DNA from: Diplosphaera chodatii
Lineage: Eukaryota; Chlorophyta; Trebouxiophyceae; Prasiolales; Stichococcaceae
DNA length: 64,000 nucleotides
Assembly (NCBI GenBank): GCA_032358165.1
Contig: JAALGY010000051.1
Span: forward strand, 1,302,001-1,366,000
Direction of reading: 5' to 3'
A model generated the notes under the pieces. It searched no databases. It worked only from the letters and a program-made list of their open reading frames with translations, and had not been told where the DNA came from. Positions 53,660-64,000 of this stretch are shown here, in pieces (the stretch's first letter is position 1; each line of letters begins with the position of its first letter). The translations under genes and the position numbers were made by a program.

Positions 53660-56418
53660 TCAGGCGGGGGCACCGGGCGGCTGCACAGCCAGCGGCAGCG
53701 TCCATGTAATTTGCTCGGGTGCTGGCGCCGCACTTCCGCCCAGTCGCAGCCCCCAGCCGCCGCCGCTCACCACCACTGGCGGCTGCACAGCCAGACAGAA
53801 CCTGTTGCTGTAACTTGGACTCCTGACCACAAGGCTGCTCTACACATAGCGGATTGTAGATTAACAACACTGTGCACAAGTGGTGCATCCTGCGCAGTCT
53901 TGCCGTGCGATGAGCAAGTGTGTACCTGGGCAGTGAAGCAGAAGCGCAGCAACCACTGAAGCCGCACGGCGGGCGTGGCAAACGTCGGCGGCGCATTGAG
54001 CGGCATGCTGAACTGGAAATGTGTCATCATCGTATCCTGTGTCAGCTCGCTCCACTCGTCCCAGACCTGGGAGTGCATTTGAGGCAGGATGGTGTCGTGC
54101 GCATCATGACAGCATGCATTTTCCCATCAGACTTACCGGAGCATGAGCGCTTGCAGTGCACAGCTGCACCAACCACAACCATGGTGGCAATGCATCATGC
54201 TTGCCTTACGGATGATGCCGCTGCCTGGGCGTTGGACTGGCCGCCACCGCTCTGCTACAACTTCCTCAGTCTCCAGCAACACCAGGACCTGCACATATAG
54301 TCACAGGCTTCAGACAAAGACCCTTGGCCCTGGAGAGGGTCCAGGAGCATCACAGCATACAGCACAATACTGCTGTACACATTAAACACCATGCCTGTAT
54401 CATAGCCAGCAGCATAACAGTTTGCAGCGCACACCTCGGTGCAGCAGGGGGCTGCACCACTGGCCGCAGCCTCCCGCCCCGCTTGGAAGTCCAGCGTGCA
54501 GGCGAGCAAGGCTCCCCGCTGGAGCAAGCCCTCTGGCTGCTGATGGACAGCCAGTCTGACAAGCGGTGAGTCACCCATCCTGCGGCGCATGGTTGGTGAC
54601 AACTCTGCAGCGCCTCCTCTCAAGTCGTCCTCCATGTGATGACCAACCGACATAGCTGACATGCAGACGCAACCCTTGCTACGTTGCTGTACCTCAGGTT
54701 GTAGGTGCGAAGCAGTGGTGGCGGTTCCCTGCCAAGCACAGGCGTTTCAGCCGTTGACACCCGTCGCGTGGTGGAGTTGCCGCTGGGTTCGTGCCCGCTG
54801 CCTGCACACGGCAACCGGCATGTCATGCACTGCCCAGTTATGAAGGGAGTAATGTCGATGCAAAGACCATGTCGTCTGCGGCGGCGCGTGCGGGTGTGCC
54901 GCCCACTGGTATCACCTTTGAGCATGCCGTCCAGCATCGCTGGCTGCGAGGCTGCATGCATCAGCCGTGCGGCGCCACCTGGCGATGCTGCAGGGTCTGA
55001 AACGTCGTCTGGAGATGCTGCCTGCACACCAGACTCGAGTTGCTCAATCAACACTGGTCATGCCTGCGGCGGAACCAGAATGCAGGCGATCCTCGTCCCA
55101 GGCTCACCTTGATCTCCACTGCCAGTTCACTGCTCGGCACATTGTACTGGAGCGCAGCTGGCAAAGGCTGGTCAGCTGTTGTTGCTGCGCTGCCGACGCT
55201 GCCTTGCTTGTCTGTTGGGTGCACCTGCAATGCAGCAATTGGGTTACAGCACCTGCTCCAGTGTCATTGCCCTGCCTGATGCAGATGCCCTGGCACAATC
55301 TGACGAAGCTTCCAGCACGCTGCGCATGTAGCAAGCGTGGATGCACCAGCGGCCGCACCTTCAACGACACACGGGCTGTGCGCTGTTGCAGTGGCATCTG
55401 TCCCTTCGGAGGCACTCTCTGCGCCTCAGCACCGGGAAGCCTCCCGTTTGCCTGTGGCGCACACATCGTCAGACCTCACTGTATGCATAGGTATGCCCAT
55501 CATGGTTGCACTCGTCCCAACGACAGGTGTGCCTGAGGTCTGATTCCATCATTGTGTGCTGATCATGCCTTGGCTGCAGCAGCATACCTGCATACCGTCT
55601 GAACCCACAGACGACCCACTGGGATGCCGCTGGTGGCGGGGCATCACCGCTGCAATGGCAAAGCGCGCGTGCGCTTCGAGCTGGTAGCTGTATGTGACCG
55701 CTGTTCCCTTGAAGCTTGGCGGCAAGGCATCTGGCAATTTCAGCCTGTTGCAACAGGATGACGTGCTGAAAGTGCTGATGTCATGTATGCCATGTTCTGG
55801 CAGCAGCAGCATAGTACTCTACATACTGACCTGACTGCAAAACGCTGGGAGAACCCAGGCGTGAGCAGCGCATGCTGCAGCACCGGGCGTGAGTGCACAT
55901 GAAATATGTGCCGAAGCAGGTGCCGTCCCTACAGTCAGCAAGTTGATACTGTCGGCGGCGCATTGGCAAGTGGCCTACTCTAGCTGGGCGCGGCCGCCCT
56001 GGCCGTTGTGTCTGCCCTGCGCAGGGCCCATGGTCATTGTATAGTCACCTGCCGTGCCGCAACAGGAACGTCCGCTGCATAGCCAGCAGCCACCCAGCTG
56101 CTGTCAACACGCTCCGATCCCACAGCCTCGACCCACACAGACGCCAGCTGCACCCCGGTTCCTGAGCCCACCTGCCGCGCTGGCCGGCATGCCACCTGCA
56201 GGCGTTCAAGCTGCGGATGATGACCTGCCAGAAGCGGCATCACGGCATGGATGCACAGGACGTGCTCCGTGCAGCACTCCAGAGAGGTGTTGTGCTGCCT
56301 TGCTCCGCGCAAAGCAAAATGAGATCTCTCGAACGAAGATTACCTCAAGTGTAGCTGTGACGGTGTCGCCAGGGAAGTAGCTCTGTTGCTGAGGCAGCAG
56401 CCGTAGAACAAGAGTCAT
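53660..56418 (-). CDS. RGP1: RGP1-like subunit of the RIC1-RGP1 Rab6 exchange factor (arrestin-like fold)
   Basis: RGP1 with RIC1 activates the Golgi GTPase Rab6/Ypt6. The start at 56418 gives MTLVLRLLPQQQSYFPGDTV, matching the family N-terminus. Next are a region with SGTGVQLASVWVEAVGSERV, LPPSFKGTAVTYSYQLEAHA (compare PPSFRGQSVKYVYKL in the human protein), RVSLKVRPLVHPRLL, TYNLRYSNVARVA, PLVRLAVHQQPEGLLQRGAL with LLACTLDFQAG, VLVLLETEEVV, DTMMTHFQFSMPLNAPPTFA with LQWLLRFCF, and a last exon with EQITWTLPLAVQPPGAPA. Block order follows human RGP1 throughout. Similarity is modest, so the call rests on several weak matches in order. About eight exons are needed. Confidence 0.86.
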
Positions 56419-57061
56419 TTGTGATCTGCAACGCTGTGTGGCTGGCGCACATGCGTCCAAAGGTCATACCATGAGGGCCTTGAGAAAACATCAGCAACCA
56501 GGCATCATCTCAACAATCCCATCCAATGTGTTACAGGATCGTTAGTTGTCCCATACGTGTGCCATTCGACAGGATATGCTGCTCGAGATGAAATCGATGT
56601 CTTGGCATGCGCATCAGCTGTGGTCGAGCAGTGATGCGGATCTGAGGCAATAGCTCCTCGCGTCGGCAGTCGGGTAATATCTGTTGTGTAGAAACTGAAA
56701 GCGGAAAAACGGACAATGGAGCTGGTGAACTTGGGGCCCGTCTATTGGTGTCTTGGTGCACACTCCCATCCGAGATCGGAGATCGACATGCAAGCAAAAC
56801 CTGCACTTCTTCCATGCATTGTTCGCTTGCATGCTGACCTGTACATGGCCCAATTCTGTCAGGCTATGCAGCAACAGACGTATCGCTTTGCTGCACAGCG
56901 TTCAGAGCCATACCCGCCGCAGGTGTCGCACCGGCCAATGCACCCTGAGGCGCACCAACTGTCCACAGTTGATCGATCGTTGGTGTGACACTTCCAGGAC
57001 ATCTCAGGTCTTGTATGCACGAAATGCACGTCTGGTAGTCCTGGACAGAAGGTCAGCAGGC
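56419..57061. promoter_or_regulatory. Divergent promoter region, RGP1 / TRM10
   Basis: This 0.64 kb separates outward-pointing starts. The plus-strand frame before 57062 stays open for some way, so an earlier TRM10 start or 5' exon is possible. No motif stands out. Confidence 0.35.
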
Positions 57062-59238
57062 ATGATCAGAGCGGACATTGCATCGGCGGCTGCGGGTGAC
57101 TCAGTGACGCAGGCAAATCAAGGCACCGGCCAACCTGTTACAGACAGCAGGCAGATGGAAAGCACAGCAGCACAACCGGTCGCAACCCAGGCAACGGCAG
57201 TTATAGCAGATGGTGGCGCCGATGTGGCCGCAGGCGATCAAGCTCCGGGCTCCATTCCTCCCAATGTGGACTGTCAGGACGCCAGCGCAGCATCAGCAGG
57301 CAACAAGGCCGCCTTGGAGACACCAGCAAACCACACAGACGCTAGTCAGGCGGCAGTGGACGCTGAACCTGCCACTGAGGATCAGCCACTGTCCAAAAAC
57401 CAGCAGAAGAAGTTGCGGAAGATGCAGAGGTGCCATGGCTGCTGCTTGCAGCCGTCACTGATAGGAGTGCACCCAACGGATCATGTCCGCCGGGATGCAC
57501 CACCAATCGCAAGCTATGTGCCCCATGTGCAGGCGGCAGGAGGTGAAGGCGCAGCGCAAAGCGGAGGAGAAAGCGCAGAGGGCGGCCAAGCAGGAAGCTC
57601 GGCGTGCTGAGGCGCAGGTGCTGCAACGCTGGGCCTGCAGCATGGGTGCATGCACCAGCTTTTGCTGCATGCTCGCTGTAGTGTGCTCACATAGTCCTGC
57701 GTCACAGAGTTGAGGCACCGTCTGTATGCTCCGTCAACTGTCAAGGCTGTCCACCGGCATGTCATAGGCACGAAATGCCAGCATGACGGAGGAACAGCGG
57801 GCGGCTCATCATGCGGAGAAGGTTGCCCGCCTGGCAGCACGGCGACAGGAAGCTGCTGACAAGAAGGAGCGCCAGAACAAGGTGTGCCTCAAAAACATCT
57901 CTCTGCTGGTGTCCTCCCTGCTGGCAGGCCAGGCAGCAATGGTCTCAGTCAGGGTAATCAATCTGAAACGACGGCCACACCTGTGCAGGCGCTCACTCAG
58001 GGGCAGCGCCTCGTTGTGGACCTGGACTTTGAGGGGCTCATGACGCCGGCAGAGGTCAGCAGCATCTGCAACCAGCTCATGCACAGCTACTCGGCCAACT
58101 CCCGGGCCGCAGTGCCGTGCCACCTGCACTTCACCAGCGTCAAGGTGCTGCGCGCATGCTTCTGATGTATCCATCTGATGGCACCCCTGGATCAATATGA
58201 TTCTGCATGGTCGTGCTGCAACCTGAGCCATGCAGTTGGAGGCCACACCGTATACGCACACTGGCGAGGTGAACACCAGTTGGTCCAGGAGTGCGTCGGG
58301 GGCACACAGATTGATAGAAGTGCATGAACTCATATCTTGCAGGGCAGCATCCAACAGCAGATCGACAGGCAGTTGTCGGGCTTCGACAAGTGGAAGGTGG
58401 TACACGATGTCCAAGTTGCTGCATCAAGCTACTGACTTGGCAAAAACACCGTCACAGACCATACCTTGCAGTGATGGTAAGCCTCCTTTGCTCGCAGGTC
58501 ACTCGCAGCGCTGACTCGTACATCAACCTGTTTGCGGAAGAGCGGCAGCGGTTGGTGTACCTGACGGCAGATGCAGAGACGGAGCTGGGAGAACTGGATC
58601 CCCAGGTGGGGTCCGCCAATCATGCTTGGGCAGGAGAGTGCGCGTCAGCACATGCTGCAACGAAAGATCTGTCTCATGGCATAGCACAGCTGAGTCCTCT
58701 CTGCAATCGCGATTGCTTGTGGACTGCAGGACGTCTACATTATTGGTGGGCTGGTGGATCGAAACAGGCACAAAAACATCTGCCTGGAACGGGCTCAGGA
58801 ACAGGTAGGGCGCCTGTAAGCCCTGGGCGCATGCATCAACCTGAGATCCCTGATGGTGTCAAAGGGCACCACATCAATTGGAGAGTACGTTTCGAGTTGC
58901 GGTGTGTTTTGACGGGCCCCCGCAGGGCATCAGGACAGCGCGCCTGCCCATCAGCGGTCGTGTGCAGCTAACATCATCCATGGTGCTGACTGTCAACCAG
59001 GTGAATGTGGAGACTGTCATGATCAGGATGTCAGCCCGTTCACGTCCCTCGTCCTTTCGACCACACAGCCTGCGAAGCTGTTTACCTGCAGGTTGTGGAA
59101 ATAATGCTGGTATACCTAGAGACAGCGGACTGGGGAGCTGCCCTTGAGAAGGTGATACCTGCAAGGAAGCGTGGCGGATGTGGCGACACAGCCGAGGCTG
59201 GGGTCAGCGGTGATGCAAAGCGCGCGAAGACGGCATGA
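57062..59238 (+). CDS. TRM10: tRNA (guanine-9-N1)-methyltransferase TRM10
   Basis: TRM10 is a SPOUT methyltransferase that makes N1-methylguanosine at tRNA position 9 with S-adenosylmethionine. The N-terminal 120 residues are Ala/Gln/Asp-rich and unstructured. LSKNQQKKLRKMQR and a Lys/Glu/Ala-rich coiled-coil-like segment over two exons (about 57540-57880) follow, as in the family. The catalytic domain reads LVVDLDFEGLMTPAEVSSIC, HLHFTSVKG, FDKWKV, LVYLTADAETELGELDPQ, DVYIIGGLVDRNRHKNICLE, GIRTARLPISG, VLTVNQV and ILVYLETADWGAALEKVIPA (first residues approximate at the splice). The DxNRxK-type substrate loop is present. The tail is Lys/Arg/Ala-rich. The ATG choice at 57062 is not certain. Confidence 0.95.
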
Positions 59239-59473
59239 GAGGGACCTTGACAGTACAACAGAGTCGCCAAAGTACATGTCAAGTCACTAGTGTAGCTTCA
59301 GGGGGCAGACACACAATGCGACCAATGGCACGTGTCTCTGTCACTTGCACACGTGTGCTTACGACCCTCTGAATGAGGCACACTCCAATCCATGTCGCAG
59401 TCACTCCACACACATGTCTGAGGGAGTGCGTGGAGCTCATCTGGCATCTAGTGCAGCCTACCGAACCGCAGCC
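59239..59473 (+). other. Short spacer TRM10 to selenium-binding protein gene
   Basis: This spacer must hold the TRM10 3' end and the next promoter unless the latter gene starts earlier: the frame is open back to 59345 with an ATG at 59414. No element was seen. Confidence 0.35.
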
Positions 59474-60934
59474 ATGTCGGCGGCAGAAAACGGCTTGGTA
59501 CACCGTGGAGGCCATGCATGCTGCAGGCATGCAGACGGAACGACCTCAGGCCCCGGCTATCCGACACCACTTGACGCATTCAACAGCGGGGACAGGGAAA
59601 CGCTGCTGTACGTGCCAGCGATTGTGCCGGACCAGAGCCGGCCCGACTACCTCGCCGTGGTGGATGTGGACCCGCAGTCAGAGACGTACCAGCAGGTCAT
59701 CCACAGGACGCACATGCCCAACAAGGGTGATGAGCTGCACCACACAGGCTGGAATGCATGCTCATCATGCTATGGCGACGCGGGCTACGGCCGCAACTAC
59801 CTCATACTGCCAGGCTTCGCTTCAGGCCGCATCCACGCGCTGGATGTGCAGAAGAACCCCCAGGCGCCATCGCTCGCGCACGTGGTAGAGGCCCAGCAGA
59901 TCCTGGACGCCACGGGCCTGTCTTGGCCACACACCGCGCACTGCCTGGGCACCGGCGAGATGGTAGTCTCCATGTTGGGAGATGAAAAGGGCGATGGCCG
60001 CGGCGGCTTTCTGGTCCTGGATCAGGAGTTCAAGATCAAGGGCACCTGGACCGACAAGACTACTGCCTATGGCTACGACTTTTGGTATCAACCACGGTTC
60101 GACGTCGTCATCTCCAGCGAATTTGGCAGCCCCAATGCCTTCAAGCAGGGTTTCGACCCCTCACTTGTGGGGGACAAGTATGGCAGCCGCCTACATGTCT
60201 GGTCCTGGGAGACGCGCGAGCATCAGCAGGTGATCGACCTGGGGCCTGATGGCCTCATCCCACTGGAGATCCGCTTCCTGCACAACCCTGACCAGCCTGT
60301 GGGATTCCTGGGCGCTGCGCTTTCTTCCAACATCCACCGCATCCACAAGACGGCCGACGACAAGGAGTGGACAACGACAGTGGTCGTGCGGCAGCCGTGG
60401 ACCAAGGTGTCAGGATGGGCATTGCCGGAGCAACCGCCGCTCATCACAGACATCCTGGTATCTTTGGACGACAAGCACCTTTACTTCAGCAACTGGATTC
60501 GTGGAGACATCAACCAGTACGACATTTCAGACCCTGAGAACCCAAAGCATGTGGGCCGAGTGTGGGTTGGAGGCAGCATCCGTAAGGGCTCCGGCGTCAC
60601 CGTCACAGAGGGGGAGTTCAAGGATGCACAGCCTGAAATCCCAACGGTGAAGGGCGTCACGCTGCAGGGCGGCCCGCAGATGATCCAGCTCAGTCTGGAC
60701 GGCAAGCGTCTGTACGTCACCAACAGCCTGTTTTCGCCGTGGGACCGGCAGTTCTACCCTGACATGCTGAAGCAAGGGTCACAGCTGCTGCGCATCAACG
60801 TGGACACTGAGAATGGCGGCCTGGCTATTGACGATGACTTCATCATCGACTTTGGAAAGGAGCCGGATGGTCCGGTGCTTGCGCACGAGGTTCGCTTCCC
60901 AGGCGGCGACTGCTCTAGCGACATTTGGGCCTAA
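59474..60934 (+). CDS. SBP1: Selenium-binding protein / methanethiol oxidase, intronless
   Basis: This is a full-length selenium-binding protein 1 (about 486 residues), a family whose human member oxidises methanethiol to hydrogen peroxide, formaldehyde and hydrogen sulfide. Motifs in order: GGHACCRHADGTTSGPGYPT at the N-terminus, RPDYLAVVDVDPQSETYQQV, ELHHTGWNACSSCYGDAGY with the CxxC-like pair, LILPGFASGRIHALDVQ, GLSWPHTAHCLGTGEMVVSM, GYDFWYQPRFDVVISSEFGS, LEIRFLHNPDQPVGFLGAAL, LVSLDDKHLYFSNWIRGDIN, GGPQMIQLSLDGKRLYVTNS, FYPDMLKQGSQLLRI, and CSSDIWA at the C-terminus. One frame covers all of it, so the gene appears to lack introns, unlike its neighbours. A start at 59414 would add 20 residues; family alignment favours 59474. 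Confidence 0.96.
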   Translation: MSAAENGLVHRGGHACCRHADGTTSGPGYPTPLDAFNSGDRETLLYVPAIVPDQSRPDYLAVVDVDPQSETYQQVIHRTHMPNKGDELHHTGWNACSSCYGDAGYGRNYLILPGFASGRIHALDVQKNPQAPSLAHVVEAQQILDATGLSWPHTAHCLGTGEMVVSMLGDEKGDGRGGFLVLDQEFKIKGTWTDKTTAYGYDFWYQPRFDVVISSEFGSPNAFKQGFDPSLVGDKYGSRLHVWSWETREHQQVIDLGPDGLIPLEIRFLHNPDQPVGFLGAALSSNIHRIHKTADDKEWTTTVVVRQPWTKVSGWALPEQPPLITDILVSLDDKHLYFSNWIRGDINQYDISDPENPKHVGRVWVGGSIRKGSGVTVTEGEFKDAQPEIPTVKGVTLQGGPQMIQLSLDGKRLYVTNSLFSPWDRQFYPDMLKQGSQLLRINVDTENGGLAIDDDFIIDFGKEPDGPVLAHEVRFPGGDCSSDIWA

Positions 60935-61334
60935 GCCTGGTCTGTTTACAGTGTCTGTGAAGTCTACACTCTGCGGCACTGTCATGATGTAAGCACCTCA
61001 GCATTGTCGCCGGTCGAGATGGAGAAGGGACGCTGATCTGGTCGAAACTTCTGAAGTTGGTGCCTGATTTCGCACATTACCAATTTCATGCATCTGGCTT
61101 CGCGGATCTCCGCTGATCTTGCTGACCTGGAAACCTTGCAACAACAACACAAGCGCAGAACACGCTTATGTTGTGACGGAACGTAGCACCTCACTTCTCA
61201 AGGTCACGCTGTTACCTTGGGGCACATGCACGACTTCACGGGAACGCAGTACATACCTCTTCGCATGTTCATATTCAGGGGGTTTTGATCAGCAGCTGCA
61301 GTGACCAGCCAGCGGGGTGCCACACACCAGCACC
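60935..61334 (+). other. Intergenic region upstream of the SYLF gene
   Basis: This 0.4 kb holds the 3' end of the selenium-binding protein gene and the promoter of the SYLF gene. I see no gene or repeat. Confidence 0.4.
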
Positions 61335-62603
61335 ATGTTTGACGTTGATGCGCAGTGTGCCAAAGCGATCGCCACGCTTGACCAACTAAGTAACACAGCA
61401 ACGCCGGTAGAGGGTGTGCCGGTGGGAGAGGAAAAGGAGAAGCATGTCCCAGGGACCCTGAGTCTAAAAGGCGACGAGATCGCTTACGCCGCAGGTGTGT
61501 GCTGCCAAACAGAAGGCGCTGCCCTGCACTTGTGCGACTGCATGCAAACATGTCAGACCTATAACTTACATGCGCACTGCTGGCATGCAACAATGTGTGC
61601 GCCAACTCTACGCAGGCATCGCTTTCGTGTTCTCCAAGAAGGCCGGCCTTGGACTTTCTGTGAGTGTGCTTTTCGATTCAAAGCAATAACCTTCTGCTGT
61701 AGCTGCTGTGGCTGCATGCTGATGTGTCTGCTCAGTGTGCAACATGTCGCGATAAGTGCAGGTATCTCATGGCAGCGGCTTCGTCCTGGCCAAGCTGAAT
61801 GGCAAACCAGGCTGGTCCTCGCCTCTGCCGTTCCATGTCACCACCACAGGCGTGGGCGTGACCATTGGGTACAGCGAGGTGAGGGCGTTTGTGGAGTCAT
61901 GAGCACTGTCAGCATGCAGCAGCATGACATCTGACACTGAAGACAACTTGTCTGACGCCAATCAACATCCCAGTTTGATGGTGCAGGTGGATACGCTCAT
62001 GATTTTGGATTCAGCTGAGGCTGTCCAGGAGTTCTTGAAGACGCAGGTGAGGTGATGCACCTGGCATGTTGCAGTGTCTCAAGTGCAGCGTGGCAAGCTG
62101 GCCGCAGTTCGATGCACTGCCTTGACGGTGATCAGGCAGCATGTCACCGTAGCTTTTGCGCTTCTTGCAATGGGCGTGCAGGTGTCTCTGGACAGCCACC
62201 TGAACCTCAGTGCCGGCAGCGCACTGGGCGCAAATGCCTCCGAGACAGCCTTGGACGTCTTGCATCCTGGCAACAGCTTCAAACGCTTCTGCTACTCGGT
62301 GTCGCACGGGGTCATGATCGATGGCAGCTGGAATGGTGCGCACGTTCCTTCTGCATGGCCCCGTCTCAGTGATCTGCAAGTGCAATGAGGGTGCGCTGGT
62401 GTGTGGTAATTGACAGGGCAACTGCGGGCTGTGCAGGCGCTGGCATTAGCGTCAAGGATGAGGACATCAAGCAGCTGTACGGTGAGGAGGCTACTCGGGA
62501 AGCTGTGCTGGCAGGGAAGGTGCAGCCGCCGCCAGCCGCCACACGGCTCTATGCAGCGCTCAACCGCCTGTCATTCTTTGCCTCAAATGCAACGGCACCA
62601 TGA
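61335..62603 (+). CDS. SYLF (Ysc84/SH3YL1) domain protein
   Basis: The SYLF domain binds phosphoinositides; Ysc84 and SH3YL1 link it to actin and endocytosis. Exon 1 (61335 to about 61493) gives MFDVDAQCAKAIATLDQLSN and LSLKGDEIAYAAG. It joins in phase (g|gc) to GIAFVFSKKAGLGLS, the defining start of SYLF. Further exons give GSGFVLAKLNGKPGWSSPLP, VTTTGVGVTIGYSEV, DTLMILDSAEAVQEFLKTQ, VSLDSHLNLSAGSALGANAS, CYSVSHGVMIDGSWNGAGIS and EDIKQLYGEEATREAVL. About 245 residues, essentially only the SYLF domain; no SH3 or FYVE domain is seen. The cellular role in the alga is unknown. Confidence 0.94.
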
Positions 62604-63042
62604 TGGTTGTTGCGATGTACATTGACATCCTGGGCTGTACTGAACCCTGTGGTGTCTTCTGCTATCGGTCGCACCATTCTGTGCCAGCGGGGCGGATCCT
62701 GGGCGCATCATCGCTTCTCGCTGCTGGTGCAGTAAAACCATTGCAAACATGCCAAGGATCAGACGGAAGGCGCTGTGCAGGCTTGCGTCAGGCCACCATG
62801 AACCAGCCAGCATCAAAGGCAGTCTACACACTGCTTTGCTCGTAACGAGCAGCACATCTGCCATCTGCAGACATGGAAAACAGCTCCAGTCCAGCAGCTG
62901 CACACTGCACAGCATGTCGTTCGTCGCGACAGCAGACCAAAGCACCCAACGCCTTGGCAAGCAGGACAGCTTAATACCAGAGCCGGTGGCTTGCTTGGGC
63001 ACTGCTTAGTGGGCAGTCCAACACGCCACATCCTGACCCGCC
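62604..63042. other. Convergent 3' intergenic region
   Basis: This lies between the SYLF stop (+) and the TRAP-beta stop (-). Frames on both strands have no family features. Confidence 0.35.
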
Positions 63043-64000
63043 TCACTTCATCTTGGCAACATCCTCCAAGGCGCGCTGGTACCGCCGCTGCTTCCGGCCC
63101 TCCGTCACGCTGGTGTACAGCCAGTGGGCTGTCAGCACGGCGCCGACAGAGCCCACCAGCGCAGCGAACCTGGCCCACTGCGACACGGTCGTGAACAGGC
63201 CCATGGTCACGAACCTCCCCTGCAGTGGCATGAGGTGCACACATCAGTGGCATGGGTGAAAACGCCACCAAGTGTGCAGATGGGGGAGCCCAGGAGCGGC
63301 GGTGGCTACAGGGCACAGCACTGCAGTGCTGTGGCAGGCTTGAGATCTGCGACAAGATGGCCCACCAGTTTCAAGAGGAAGCGGGTGTAGTTCTGCGCAT
63401 GGGACAGCACCGTGAAGGTGCAGTCTGTCGAGTACACCACCTGCACTTCAACAGGCCGAGGGTGGGGTCCACATTTACCAGCCTCATCGGCAAGGGTCCT
63501 GGCAACAGCACAGTCGACATCAATGATACCATGTGCTTGCGTGCCACCTGCTGCTCCGTGCTGCTCGGAGAGTCCGGTTTGTACGTCACGGTGGCCGGCA
63601 TGCTCTTGTGGACGCCGCTGACCTGCACACATGTGCGGCAAGATGCTAGCCTTTGGTCCAAGCCACGAAGATGCTGTTGTCAGCATCGGCCTTCCCAGAT
63701 GCCAAGCTGCGCACTCGCATCCCTAGCCGCATGAGCACATGATGTCAAGTGTTTCGTGATCAGTTCCCAAGACCCACCTTTGGCGTCACAGAGTAGGCGT
63801 GCCGCTCCGTGGCGCCCACCGCGATGCGGTCGAACTTGGCGCTGGGGCTGCCGCCCAGCAGCGAAAACGCGCCCGCCGGCGGCAGGATGTCCTGCAGGTC
63901 CACGCTGTACGCCGAGCTGCATCCAGAACGGCTCATCTTCTAGCTGGCAGCCCTTTGCATTGGTGGCAGGTTGACTGGGCATGTTGTAAGGGGTGATGGT
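63043..64000 (-). CDS. SSR2: Translocon-associated protein beta subunit (TRAP-beta/SSR2), 5' partial
   Basis: TRAP-beta is a type I ER membrane protein in the complex that assists the Sec61 channel. The N-terminus lies beyond 64000. Exons from the right read SAYSVDLQDILPPAGAFSLL and GGSPSAKFDRIAVGATERHA (about 63930-63780), VSGVHKSMPATVTYKPDSPS (about 63640-63560), VQVVYSTDCTFTVLSHAQNY (near 63440-63390, frame less sure), and a last exon (about 63225-63043) with TMGLFTTVSQWARFAALVGS, a membrane helix, and the basic tail GRKQRRYQRALEDVAKMK. The order of beta-sandwich, TYKPDxPxS motif, single helix and Lys-rich tail fits animal SSR2 and plant homologues. The signal peptide should lie outside the window. 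Confidence 0.9.

Overview
This is nuclear DNA of a photosynthetic eukaryote, most likely a trebouxiophyte green alga. Genes are split by many short GT-AG introns (about 70-200 nt, donors mostly GTGxG, acceptors mostly TGCAG). A chloroplast-targeted photosystem I subunit (PsaH) is encoded. The fatty-acid elongase looks very like the delta-6 elongase of the trebouxiophyte Lobosphaera incisa, as far as I can judge from memory. No bacterial operons, CRISPR arrays, rRNA or clear transposons were seen. I rebuilt genes by hand from reading frames, splice signals, intron phase and protein-family motifs, so gene spans are firmer than individual exon edges.

I find 24 protein genes, about one per 2.7 kb, on alternating strands. 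Left to right: RFC4 clamp-loader subunit (+), CD36/LIMP-2-type receptor (+), CDCA7-type zinc-finger protein (-), mitochondrial aspartate aminotransferase (-), a DHHC S-acyltransferase with an N-terminal STI1-like segment (+), PsaH (+), ribosomal protein eL35/uL29 (-), GH47 alpha-mannosidase (+), ELO elongase (-), hnRNP H/F-like RNA-binding protein (+), D-cysteine desulfhydrase (-), Mog1 (+), a CW-zinc-finger protein with a TET/JBP-like dioxygenase core (-), short-chain dehydrogenase (+), aldo/keto reductase (-), small secreted ShKT protein (-), RTF2 (-), GT64 glycosyltransferase (+), carboxymuconolactone-decarboxylase-like protein (+), RGP1 (-), TRM10 (+), selenium-binding protein/methanethiol oxidase (+), SYLF-domain protein (+), and TRAP-beta (-, cut by the window end).

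Most are housekeeping genes: replication (RFC4, RTF2), RNA and translation (hnRNP, TRM10, RPL35), the secretory path and glycosylation (TRAP-beta, GH47, GT64, RGP1, CD36-like), lipid, amino-acid and sulfur metabolism, and photosynthesis. Neighbours do not form an evident pathway. The notable content is a CW-finger/TET-JBP-like dioxygenase, a second chromatin gene (CDCA7-type, a family tied to DNA-methylation maintenance) in the same 64 kb, an STI1-DHHC fusion whose intron phases join without a break, a CD36-family receptor, an apparently intronless selenium-binding protein gene among intron-rich neighbours, and a GC-AG intron.
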